From Trichomonas tenax (Eukaryota; Parabasalia; Trichomonadida; Trichomonadidae): 47,246 nt of DNA. Below the pieces are notes generated by a model, which did not search any database, was not told where the DNA came from, and worked only from the letters and a program-made list of their open reading frames with translations. This document shows positions 1 to 10,836 of the stretch, one piece after another (the stretch's first letter is position 1; every line of letters starts with the position of its first letter). The stretch is taken from positions 1-47,246 of the forward strand of contig JALKBU010000341.1 in NCBI GenBank assembly GCA_023091735.1, given 5' to 3'. The position numbers and the translations under genes were made by a program.

Positions 1-3000
1 CAGTGAATCACACTGAATCACAGTGAATCATAGTGAATCACACTGAATCACAGTGGATCACAGTGAATTATAGTGAATCACAGTGGATCACAGTGAATCA
101 CAGTGAATCATAGTGAATCACAGTGAATCATAGTGAATCACACTGAATCACAGTGAATCACACTGAATCACAGTGAATCACAGTGAATCACACTGAATCA
201 CAGTGAATCATAGTGAATCACAGTTGAAACATAGTGAATCACAGTGAATCACACTGAATCACAGTGAATCATAGTGAATCACACTGAATCACAGTGGATC
301 ACAGTGAATTATAGTGAATCACAGTGGATCACAGTGAATCACAGTGAATCATAGTGAATCACAGTGAAACATAGTGAATCACAGTGAATCACAGTGAATC
401 ATAGTGAATCACAGTGAATCACAGTGAATCACACTGAATCACAGTGAATCATAGTGAATCACAGTGAATCACAGTGAATCACACTGAATCATAGTGAATA
501 ATAATGAATCACAGTTAATCATAGTGAATCACAGTGAATCATAGTGAATCACAATGAATCACAGTGAATCACAGTGAATCACACTGAATCACAGTGAATC
601 ATAGTGAATCAAAGTGAATCACAGTTGAAACATAGTGAATCACAGTGAATCACAGTGAATCACACTGAATCATAGTGAATCACACTGAATCATAGTGAAT
701 CACACTGAATCACAGTGGATCACAGTGAATTATAGTGAATCACTGTGGATCACAGTGAATCATAGTGAATCACACTGAATCACACTGAATCACAGTTAAT
801 CACAGTGAATCATAGTGAATCACAGTGAATCACAGTGAATCAAAGTGAATCACAGTTGAAACATAGTGAATCACAGTGAATCACACTGAATCATAGTGAA
901 TAATAATGAATCACAGTTAATCATAGTGAATCACAGTGAATCATAGTGAATCACAATGAATCACAGTGAATCACAGTGAATCACAGTTAATCATAGTGAA
1001 TCACAGTGAATCATAGTGAATCACAGTTAATCATAGTGAATCACACTGAATCATAGTGAATCACACTGAATCACAGTGGATCACAGTGAATTATAGTGAA
1101 TCACTGTGGATCACAGTTAATCATAGTGAATCACACTGAATCACACTGAATCACAGTTAATCACAGTGAATCATAGTGAATCATAGTGAATCACAATGAA
1201 TCACAGTGAATCATAGTGAATCATAGTGAATCACAATGAATCACAGTGAATCACAGTGAATCACACTGAATCACAGTGAATCATAGTGAATCACAGTGAA
1301 TCATAGTGAATCACAGTGAATCACAGTGAATCAAAGTGAATCACAGTTGAAACATAGTGAATCACAGTGAATCACAGTGAATCATAGTGAATCACAGTGA
1401 ATCATAGTGAATCACAGTGAATCATAGTGAATCACACTGAATCATAGTGAATCACACTGAATCATAGTGAATCACACTGAATCACACTGAATCACAGTTA
1501 ATCATAGTGAATCATAGTGAATCACAATGAATCACAGTGAATCACAGTGAATCATAGTGAATCACACTGAATCATAGTGAATCACACTGAATCACAGTGA
1601 ATCATAGTGAATTACACTGAATCACAGTGAATCATAGTGAATCACACTGAATCACAGTGAATCATAGTGAATCACAGTGAATCATAGTGAATCACACTGA
1701 ATCACAGTTAATCATAGTGAATCACAGTGAATCATAGTGAATCACACTGAATCATAGTGAATCACACTGAATCATAGTGAATCACAGTGAATCACAGTGA
1801 ATCACAGTTGAAACATAGTGAATCAAAGTGAATCACAGTGAATCATAGTGAATCACAGTGAATCACAGTGAATCATAGTGAATCACACTGAATCACAGTG
1901 AATCATAGTGAATCACAGTGGATCACAGTGAATCACAGTGAATCACACTGAATCACAGGGAATCAAAGTGAATCATAGTGAATCACAGTGAATCATAGTG
2001 AATCACAGTGAATCACACTGAATCATAGTGAATCACAGTGATTCATAGTGAATCACAGTGAATCACAATGAATCACAGTGAATCACACTGAATCACAGTG
2101 AATCATAGTGAATCACAGTGGATCATAGTGAATCACACTGAATCACAGTGAATCATAGTGATTCATAGTGAATCACAGTTGAAACATAGTGAATCACAGT
2201 GAATCATAGTGAATCACAGTGGATCACAGTGAATCACAGTGAATCATAGTGAATCACACTGAATCACAGTGAATCATAGTGAATCACAGTGAATCAAAGT
2301 GAATCACAGTTGAAACATAGTGAATCACAGTGAATCATAGTGAATCACAGTGAATCACAGTGAATCATAGTGAATCACATTGAATCACAGTGAATCATAG
2401 TGAATCACAGTGGATCACAGTGAATCACACTGAATCACAGGGAATCAAAGTGAATCATAGTGAATCACAGTGAATCATAGTGAATCACAGTGAATCACAC
2501 TGAATCATAGTGAATCACAGTGATTCATAGTGAATCACAGTGAATCACAATGAATCACAGTGAATCACACTGAATCACAGTGAATCATAGTGAATCACAG
2601 TGGATCATAGTGAATCACACTGAATCACAGTGAATCATAGTGATTCATAGTGAATCACAGTTGAAACATAGTGAATCACAGTGAATCATAGTGAATCACA
2701 GTGGATCACAGTGAATCACAGTGAATCATAGTGAATCACACTGAATCACAGTGAATCACAGTTGAAACATAGTGAATCACAGTGAATCATAGTGAATCAC
2801 AGTGGATCACAGTGAATCACAGTGAATCATAGTGAATCACAGTGAATCACAGTGAATCATAGTGAATCACAGTGAATCACAGTGAATCATAGTGAATCAC
2901 ACTGAATCACAGTGAATCATAGTGAATCACAGTGAATCACAGTGGATCACAGTGAATCACAGTTGAAACATAGTGAATCACAGTGAATCACAGTGAATCA

Positions 3001-4500
3001 AAGTGAATCACAGTTGAAACATAGTGAATCACAGTGAATCATAGTGAATCACAGTTAATCATAGTGAATCACAGTGAATCAAAGTGAATCACAGTTGAAT
3101 CATAGTGAATCACACTGAATCACACTGAATCACAGTTAATCATAGTGAATCATAGTGAATCACAATGAATCACAGTGAATCACAGTGAATCATAGTGAAT
3201 CACACTGAATCATAGTGAATCACACTGAATCACAGTGAATCACACTGAATCACACTGAATCACAGTGAATCACAGTGAATCACACTGAATCACAGTGAAT
3301 CATAGTGAATCACAGTGGATCACAGTGAATCACAGTTGAAACATAGTGAATCACAGTGAATCACACTGAATCACAGTGAATCATAGTGAATTACACTGAA
3401 TCACAGTGAATCACAGTGAATCACACTGAATCACAGTGAATCATAGTGAATCACAGTGAATCATAGTGAATCACAGTGGATCACAGTGAATCACAGTTGA
3501 AACATAGTGAATCACAGTGAATCACACTGAATCACAGTGAATCATAGTGAATCACACTGAATCACAGTGGATCACAGTGAATTATAGTGAATCACTGTGG
3601 ATCACAGTGAATCATAGTGAATCACACTGAATCACAGTGAATCATAGTGAATCACAGTGAATCACAGTGAATCATAGTGAATCACACTGAATCACAGTGA
3701 ATCACACTGAATCACAGTGAATCACAGTGAATCACACTGAATCACAGTGAATCATAGTGAATCACAGTGAATCACAGTGAATCATAGTGAATCACAGTGA
3801 ATCATAGTGAATCACAGTGGATCACAGTGGATCACAGTGAATCACAGTGGATCACAGTGAATCATAGTGAATCACACTGAATCATAGTGAATCACACTGA
3901 ATCACAGTGAATCATAGTGAATCATAATGAATCACAGTGGATCACAGTGAATCACAGTGAATCACTGTGGATCACAGTGAATCATAGTGAATCACACTGA
4001 ATCACAGTGAATCATAGTGAATCACAGTGGATCACAGTGAATCATAGTGAATCACAGTGGATCACAGTTACTCATATTGAATCACAGTGAATCATAGTGA
4101 ATCTGATTAATTACAATGAATCATATTGAATCACAGTGAATCATATTGAATCACAGTGAATCATATTGAATCACAGTGAATCATATTGAATCATAGTGAA
4201 TCACAGTGAATCATAGTGAATCACAGTTAATCAGATTAATCACAGAAAATCACAGTGAATCATATTGAATCACATTGAATCATAGTGAATCACAGAAAAT
4301 CACGGGAAACATAGTGAATCATAATGAATCTCAGTGAATCACCATGAAACACACGGAATTACATTTAATAACCATGAATCACAGGGAATCACCATGAATC
4401 CTAGGGAGTCACAGTTGATTAGAGTAAATCACAGGGAGTCACAATGGATCAGAGTGAATCACCATTAGTCACAGTGAATTACAGGACATCATGATTCGCA
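1..4500. repeat. Decamer satellite array (CAGTGAATCA)n
   Basis: A nearly uninterrupted tandem array of 10-bp units, consensus CAGTGAATCA, starting at base 1, so it continues beyond the left edge. Frequent variants are TAGTGAATCA, CACTGAATCA, CAGTGGATCA, CAGTTAATCA, CAATGAATCA, CAGTGAATTA and AAGTGAATCA. An 11-bp variant, CAGTTGAAACA, recurs (for example near 225, 625, 855, 1345, 1806, 2170, 2308, 2656, 2760, 2963, 3013, 3337, 3495) and shifts the phase by one base. From about 4060 the array decays into diverged units and is lost by about 4560. A 10-bp unit rotates through all three frames and each unit contains TGA on the plus strand (and TGATTCA on the minus strand), so no frame is open. Its function is unknown; what is seen is a satellite or minisatellite. 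Confidence 0.97.
1841..2752. repeat. Higher-order duplication inside the satellite
   Basis: Rare variant units (CAGGGAATCA, CAGTGATTCA, an AAGTGAATCA neighbour and 11-mers) occur in the same order twice, about 1841-2279 and 2333-2752. The unique marker aatcacaggg lies at 1951 and again at 2433, an offset of 482 bp, which equals 46 decamers plus two 11-mers. Another marker, atagtgaataataatg, lies at 491 and 893 (offset 402). These offsets show that the array grew by duplicating multi-hundred-base blocks, as expected from unequal exchange. Confidence 0.85.
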
Positions 4501-4643
4501 TCATATCACACGTAAACAAAGTGAATCACTATAAATCATCTTAAATCCTGGTGAAACACAAAATATTTTGTGGAATTGTAATCATTTTAAGCACATAAAA
4601 TTGTCTAATTAAATTTGCTCATTAACGTATTAAATTTTACTAA

Positions 4644-5675
4644 TTACCTTTCGATTAAATTGATCACATTCTTTACAAAATATTTTTTGAACATAAATTT
4701 TTTGGTATGAATTATAGCCGAACAATTGACCGATTCTAAAAATTGAAATATCGTTAAAGGGAAAAGACTTTCTTCAATTGAATTACAAAGTCTTGGCGCA
4801 AATATCGTCCAATAAATTTCATTATTCATTTCCTTGTTAACTTTCATTTTACGAATCTCGGAAGATATTATATTCAATGTATCTTTGAATGATATCTGTC
4901 TGAAATATCTTACATGAAGATAGCTAAAATATGTGTGCTTTTCTTTTCTCTCTAAAGACAAAACTATTTCGTTCACAATTTCTTTGTAGCAATTCGGAAT
5001 ACTTAGTTCATCATAAAGAAATGTTTTTGTCCAAGAGATAAACCTTGAAAAAATCTCCAAGAATTTTCTTTTAAATTTAAATCCTTCTGTAGAATAATGA
5101 ATATAACCGGACTCTTTCATTGTTGCCAATAATCCATTAATGTACGCTTTTGAGCGCAATTGGCTTTCTATGCAAACAATCCACATGTAAACTGGGAGCC
5201 ATGCTTCGTTAAAAATGGCTGTTTCATTAGTTTTTGATTGATAAAAGCCACATGGGTTATAATTCATATCATTATAACTGTTCTCAAGGAAATCTATAAA
5301 CATTTCTCAACTTCCTTCCATTTCACAATTTGCAAGATGATAATTTATCATTTCTTTGAAGCTAAAATCGCTCATAACAATATTATGAAGCCTCATTTGC
5401 TGGGTTAATAAAACGAGATCATTACGAGAGATGGAGACATCGTAAGAACATCTCTCTATCTCCTGAATAATATTGACAAGAATTTTTTCTGCTAAAGTAC
5501 TCTTTTCATCATCAAGTGATTCTCCATTGAGTGCATCTTGGATGGAAAATGATAAACTTAAATCTCTTGATAAATCATTGGTCAGCTTCTTCAAGTCTTG
5601 CTCATATCCACACATTTGCATGCAAAGTGTTTCAATTATATGGATGCAGTAACTTCTACTGATACAGCAATTCAT
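4644..5675 (-). pseudogene. Unknown protein gene interrupted by one in-frame TGA
   Basis: Two minus-strand open stretches, 5675-5307 (122 aa) and 5303-4644 (219 aa), are in the same reading frame. They are separated only by TGA at 5309-5307 and one further codon, so the locus reads as a single gene of about 343 codons with one premature stop. The ATG at 5675 is preceded directly by a trichomonad initiator (TCATTTT, 5682-5676), giving a 5-nt leader, so this is the natural start. The protein is mostly helical and charged, with no signal peptide or membrane segment that I can see, and I do not recognise its family. Possible explanations are a recent nonsense mutation, stop readthrough, or a sequence error. 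TGA is a normal terminator elsewhere in the window (the BEACH gene ends with it), so code reassignment is unlikely. The gene lies right beside the satellite edge. Confidence 0.65.
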
Positions 5676-5682
5676 AAAATGA
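5676..5682 (-). promoter_or_regulatory. Initiator (Inr) TCATTTT
   Basis: On the minus strand TCATTTT is followed immediately by the ATG at 5675. It matches the trichomonad Inr consensus TCA(+1)Y(T/A), and the spacing fits the very short leaders typical of these organisms. Assignment rests on motif and position. Confidence 0.6.
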
Positions 5683-7286
5683 AGTTAAATTGTATAACAG
5701 TTCAAAATTTCAAATCTGTAGAAGAAAAACTGTCAATATATTGACTCTGTGGAACCAGTTTAATCATTAAAAAACAAATTTTTAAACTCATTTGAATTGT
5801 GAATATTTAAAATTATTCAACTAACAAGCATTTTTGATTCACAAAGTTTTATAACTATCAATGATTGCAATATTAAAATGAATGGAAAGCCATAATTTTT
5901 TGCCTTCCACAATTTTTTTTTTCAATTTGCTTTGAATTTTTTGAGCATCAAAAATTCTGAACATAGTATCACAAATTTTTAGAGAAGTTTCAAAAGCCAA
6001 ATGGAATTGTTGCTGATTTCATTAAAATTGAGTCGCTATCCATGAATGAATATTTTTGTTCAATTCCTTTCGTCTCAATTTTTGTTACCCAGTTTCACAA
6101 TACTTTAGCCACAGGTCTAAAGCAGGGTGTGTCAGGAATTTTGATTAAAGTTTGGTTGTTCGAAACATCGCTGGTGCTTTTTTCCTTTTTTGAATCACCT
6201 TTCTGTAAACAAGATTTTTAGTGTCACCATTGAATTCAAATGGTGAATATTGAATTGTAGTGTAGCGGTTTAGTTAATGCTAAAAGTTATATAAGCCATT
6301 GTTTCGAATCCTGAAAAGCCTTTTTATTTATTTTTTTTTTTTTTTTTTCTTTTAGTCAAAAAAAATTTTAAATTCCATGAAATGCATTATATATAAGATA
6401 TACATGGTATAGTGATGTCAAAAAATACCATATCCTGCTCATCTGGCAGGAAAATTATATATTGAAATTTATTATTAGTTCATTTATCATGCTATTAATT
6501 GAATATCATTTCTCCATAGTTGGGGATACTATTTATATTATTAGTTAGAATGACTCAAATATGCAGAAAAAATTTCTCTGATGAAAACAAAAGATTCATT
6601 TTTTTCAAGCACTTAAAAGGGAGAAAATGAAATCCGAATAATGACTTGGATTTTATAATTACTACATAATGAATGCTGATCGAGCAAATCGTTAAAATAG
6701 ATATTTTCAATTTTTTTCATTCATTTTTGAAAAACGTTAGATTAAGGAGTATTACATAGTGAAAATGTTCCATATTATGAAAATATTTAATTTCAAATAC
6801 CTCCAATGAATTACATTAAAGTTTTTCCTAAGATCTGATATGATAATTTATTTATATATTGCTTTAGTAGTTATAATTAAGCAGATGGTTCCTTGTATGA
6901 TACTAATAACAATGAGGTAATTAGATTTACATGAATAAGCGTAATCATCATTATTTTGTAAAATCATCAGTAAAATTTCAACGTTTTGTTGGATTTGATT
7001 GATGTTCTGTGTATGGAGGTGCTAGAATTCGCCTGTATTTTGCGATTCTGCACTCAAATATGAGAAATTATTGTTTTTCGTGATTGAATAATTTTTCGAT
7101 GGATTTATCTCAAATATACTGCTAAATATCAAAATAATAATGATGATGATATATCAGTTAAAGTAATATTTCTATATATACCCATTATTCTACCTTATAG
7201 ATCAATTCATAAATAATGGCTGCTTCAATAAAATATTGTGATTAATTACAATAACCAAATCACAGCAATCCACACAACAGTGCAGC
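5683..7286. other. AT-rich gene-poor spacer
   Basis: About 1.6 kb of AT-rich sequence with no convincing reading frame. It holds a long poly(T) tract (about 6331-6349). Just before that is a tRNA-like stretch (about 6258-6312) with a B-box-like GTTTCGAATCC but no acceptor or T-stem pairing, so no tRNA is called. The rest shows no feature I can support. Confidence 0.5.
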
Positions 7287-7397
7287 ATCATCGGAATTCA
7301 GGTCCTTACTGTTATTTTCGGACTCATTGTATTCAAGCCGGTCCCTTCTCCATTCAAAACCTCGAATTTTGTTTCAACCCTCGAAATAATATCATGA
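7287..7397 (+). pseudogene. 3' fragment of an MFS sugar transporter
   Basis: Reading plus-strand codons from 7287 to the TGA at 7395-7397 gives a peptide containing GIQVLTVIFGLIVFKPVPSP. This is almost the same as the C-terminal transmembrane helix and tail of the damaged transporter at 13148-14369 (GIQVLAVIFGLIVFKPVPSP). By hand alignment about 80 of 90 bases match between 7293-7382 and the complement of 13205-13294. Nothing upstream of 7287 resembles the rest of the transporter, and the tail after the shared part is replaced, so this is an isolated, inverted 3' gene fragment. It shows that this spacer accumulates duplicated gene debris. Confidence 0.85.
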
Positions 7398-7439
7398 AAT
7401 TATTTTGACAAATAAAGTAAATTCCTGGCATGTAAAATC

Positions 7440-7800
7440 TATACAAGAAAAAGGAACATTTTGAAGATATTCAATAACTCAGGAACTTAAGCGGCAGTTG
7501 AATGCATAACTCTGCATACACAATCCATAGGTACAATATATATGTTTGATATAGTTTGAGATAATTCTTCAATACATTTTCCATTGATTATGAAGAAAGA
7601 AAATAATCATCATTTTTCGAGCATTAGCCTTATCCTAATTAACCTTAAATCAAATCAAGAAAAATGGAACATTTTCGAGATCTTCAATAACTCAAGAATT
7701 TAACCGGCACCTGAATGCATAACTCTGCATACACAATCCATATGTACCATAGATATGTTTGGCACAGTATGAAACAATTCTATTATTCATTCTCCGTAAA
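7440..7800. repeat. Diverged direct duplication, period 213 bp
   Basis: About 110-130 bp starting near 7440 is repeated starting near 7655. The shared block aatgcataactctgcatac lies at 7501 and 7714, an offset of 213 bp. Flanking words such as gaaca-ttt and ggca-ttgaatgc also align with several substitutions. The copies are clearly diverged, so the duplication is not recent. No coding potential is evident. Confidence 0.8.
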
Positions 7801-7816
7801 TAATGATGCATGAAAC

Positions 7817-7896
7817 TAATCTCCATTTTTAGAGTATTAACCTTATATGATTTAAGGTTATATTGATTAAGGTTAAAGCCCGAAAAATGGAGATTA
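7817..7896. repeat. Nested inverted repeat (hairpin)
   Basis: The outer arms TAATCTCCATTTTT (7817-7830) and AAAAATGGAGATTA (7883-7896) are exact reverse complements. Inside them TTAACCTTA (7837-7845) pairs exactly with TAAGGTTAA (7868-7876). The two stems share an axis and are joined by 6-nt bulges, so the whole can form an interrupted stem. It overlaps the end of the 213-bp duplication. Confidence 0.8.
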
Positions 7897-8288
7897 TGAT
7901 TTATCATTAAAACTCTTTTGACACATTCTCTATGGTTTATGTGTATAGTAAACTTTCACTCAGAACGAGTCGAGTCCTGTCTTGAAATACAAATCGTGCT
8001 TCTGCAATGAAACCCCATTGTTTATACTGCCTCGGAAAATATATATACATGCAATCACTCTCAACCATCGATACACAGCAATATAAATCAGTGTTTTAAT
8101 CAATATTTTAGATTTGGATATTGTTCGACTAAACTATACGAATTCCTATAAATAGCATATGCACTGTTTTCTAAAAACATCATTTTATTAATTGCTCTTA
8201 ACACTTCGTTTTTTGTAAAGATAGATTTGTATCTGAGCTCCCTACTTGGCAAATTCGTTCATGCGGTATATTATTTTCTCACTACTTC

Positions 8289-8480
8289 ATGCTAATTGTA
8301 TCATCTGAGTCTCAAGGCAAAACTTGGTATATCGATACTCATTTTGCCTGTATACTTTATGATACAACCGGAATAGATTTGGGCGTAGGATATCAATGGT
8401 CATATTTCAGCCAGTATAAGTTAGTGATTATAAAGCAAAATCGAAGAAATATCTCGGTTAAAAAAAACCTCGTGTTATAA
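8289..8480 (+). CDS. Possible small protein of unknown function
   Basis: A 63-codon ATG-initiated frame. The only support beyond being open is an Inr-like TCACTAC at 8279-8285, four bases before the ATG, which matches TCA-Y-T-A. The peptide is aromatic-rich with no recognisable motif, and it lies in a relic-rich spacer. It could equally be a chance frame or a gene fragment. Confidence 0.2.
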   Translation: MLIVSSESQGKTWYIDTHFACILYDTTGIDLGVGYQWSYFSQYKLVIIKQNRRNISVKKNLVL

Positions 8481-8965
8481 TTTAAATAAAGCTTCGTAGC
8501 AGTCTTCTATTTGTGAATTGTATGATTTCATTGAGCATTCAGCTTTGAATTAGTGGTTTTTTTTTCGGACCTGGAATTCTCATGTCCAGAGAGTATTATG
8601 GAGGTTCAGTGTCATCGAATACGATTTCATTGAGAGATGGCTTCGTGAAGATGTATGCATGCTGCAGTTTTGAGGCGAAATAAAACTTAACCTTTTGTAA
8701 ATTCAAGCTACATGCGGGAAATACTATATTTAAACTTCATGAACTTGATTCTGTTTCGTATAATCTTCAGATTTCTGCTTTTTCAAATGAAGAGGTTTGA
8801 TTTTCACAGTGTCTGTGTATAATGCATATGTTCTTCTGGTGTTGTAGTCTTTGTTATGTGGCCTATTAGGTCTAGACTTTGAAATCTCGTTTATAATTTT
8901 CTGCTGTTCATAAAGCAGTTTGCCTAAACATGGCATAACGAATGATATATCAATAAATCTTTAAG

Positions 8966-10478
8966 TACCCAGATTTACCATACTTTTACCAACGATAGGA
9001 AAGAAGGGGAAGACACAATGATAATGTCACTTTTCTGCGGACAATTATTTGCTTGCTGCTAAATCTCCTTGCTTTCACCAGAACTTAATTTTTTGAAGCA
9101 GGATTTTAAACTATAATATGCCCTTGACATTGTGCCACCCTTAACCTCGCTCCTTTTTCCCAAATTCCATTATTTGGGAAATTTGACACCAATTATGCGC
9201 CTTTTTGCAGGATATGAAGTATCAATTCGTGCTTCAGATTGATAAATACCTTCCTTGGGGCATTTTCAGGTGCAAATACTTTATCACCAAATCATCTCCA
9301 CTCCAAGTTTTGCCCTTTTTTGAGCATTTTTTTGTTTTGTTTTTTACATCCTCTATGCTGTTTTTTTTTTGCTTAATTTTTCGTGCATCTTAGTTTTTAT
9401 TGCGAGAAATATTTGATTTTTCTCCATTTAGCTTTCATTCATGATGTTCAAGCCGGAGATGGCACTCTTCTTTGATCTTTCAGAAAAATAAAAACTTTCT
9501 TTAAGCAATTTTCGTTTTGAAATTTTTTTATCTGTTAAAATATGTGAATTTATATTGAAAAACCGTAGCATTATAAGTACATATACACGTACTGCTATAT
9601 ACTCCAAGCTTTTACATCAAAAATAAATTTTCATTTCAATCACAATATTTAGCGCGAAAAATTGCTTCAACTTCGTTTAAATGTACAGTAAATCATTTGC
9701 ATGGAACTTTTGAGATAATTTACAAACAAAAATGAGCTTAATTAGTTAAATCAAAAAAAAATATTTTTAGTAAAAATATGTTTTATAGCAATTAAACAGA
9801 TGAATAATGAAGTATGCAGCATGGAAGAAGGTTTAAATTGTTTATTGAGAAAAATACATAGAATTGAAAAAAGTATCAAGATATTTTCTTAAAAAATAAA
9901 CGGATTTTTTTTCGATTCTTTCATGGTTGAAACCCTTAGGTATACCATTAACATCGGCAGTAGAAAATGTTTGAAAGATTAAAAATTGAAAAAGATAATC
10001 GAGATTTAATGAGCAACTTTTAGGTGTTTTGAAGGAATTGAGCGAAGATTTAAGGCTAGTTAGTGTTTGCATGGGTTAAACCCTATGACTATGATCGAAT
10101 TTCGGCACAAATGCGCGATGCTGTCGAGATCTGAGATGCAATTATTGAGAAGTTTACTAAAAAAACGAACTTTTTTTTGACAATCTGAGCTCAGATGAAT
10201 CCTTACCCCTACATGTGTAGGTTCTTAAGGTCAAGATTTTGCATTGTCGTATGAGCTCACCAAATTATCGAAAAAATCTATTTTCAAAGTTGAGTTTACA
10301 GGCGCGGCTTCAGGATAGAATGGAAGTATATATGGTGTAGTTGAAGTCCTTAAGGGCTCAAGAAGTAAAAGGAGGTGGTTATTCCATGGCACCTCGCGCA
10401 AGCTTCCATCAAAAATGTAAACTTATCAAATTACGCAGAGGGAACGATAAATTGGTAAAAGTATGGCAAATCTGGGTA
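8966..10478. mobile_element. 1.5-kb element with 27-bp terminal inverted repeats (mariner-like, decayed)
   Basis: The 27 bases at 8966-8992 (starting TACCCAGATTT) and 10452-10478 (ending AAATCTGGGTA) are reverse complements at 26 of 27 positions. They face inward and enclose 1513 bp. Both ends carry a TA dinucleotide, as expected if a Tc1/mariner-type element with inverted repeats of about 25 bp had inserted at TA. Trichomonas vaginalis is known to carry an abundant mariner (Tvmar1) of similar size. The interior has no recognisable transposase; only short frames such as 10072-9842 on the minus strand are open. It is therefore either a decayed copy or a non-autonomous element. The mariner assignment is inference from architecture; the inverted repeats are seen directly. 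Confidence 0.6.
9156..9181. repeat. Short perfect hairpin
   Basis: TTTCCCAAAT (9156-9165) and ATTTGGGAAA (9172-9181) are exact reverse complements around a 6-nt loop. It lies inside the 1.5-kb inverted-repeat element. No function is evident. Confidence 0.7.
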
Positions 10479-10836
10479 TAACATGTGGGGAGTCTTCAAT
10501 CTGAGGGACCTAGCATCATCTTCGAGTTAGTTCCACAATTTGAAGTTCTGAATATCGATTTGCTTTGATCCCTTTTGAAGACAATGATCATAGCACATTG
10601 CTGATGTGCCTCTTGGTTAGACGTGGAGTTATGTTCTGACGAGATTGATTTTAATTTCGAAATAATTAAATCGTGAGGAAGGTTTTTGAGTTAAGATGTA
10701 TTTTATCATATAGAGGAAGTACTAATGTGTAGATACTTTGAGATTCAAAGAAGAGGATGCAAAGCAATGCCTCTTGCCATGAAGTTTTATATGTCCGACA
10801 AATCAAAAAGTGAATTTTAAATATGCGAAATTTGAT
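10479..10836. other. Spacer without recognised features
   Basis: This lies between the inverted-repeat element and the palindrome. Base composition is slightly less AT-rich than other spacers, but no frame of useful length and no RNA or repeat signature was found. Confidence 0.4.

Larger units (their letters stand above)
7398..8965. other. Spacer with duplicated and inverted relics
   Basis: No convincing gene is seen, although one small open frame at 8289-8480 is listed separately. The stretch contains the 213-bp-period direct duplication and the long hairpin described separately. It is otherwise AT-rich and without recognisable coding sequence. Confidence 0.45.

Noticed and set aside
1..4500. 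CRISPR array
   Set aside because: Units are 10 bp and contiguous, with no spacers, and the setting is a eukaryotic nuclear genome.
6251..6324. tRNA gene
   Set aside because: A-box-like and B-box-like words (GTTTCGAATCC) are spaced as in a tRNA and followed by T-runs, but the acceptor and T stems do not pair and no anticodon stem forms. At best a decayed tRNA-like relic.
9205..9393. Small plus-strand ORF (62 codons)
   Set aside because: It lies in a T-rich stretch inside the inverted-repeat element, with no promoter motif and Phe-rich low-complexity translation.
9842..10072. Minus-strand ORF as a transposase remnant
   Set aside because: The 76-aa translation shows no mariner motifs such as the catalytic Asp contexts or a WVPH-type segment.
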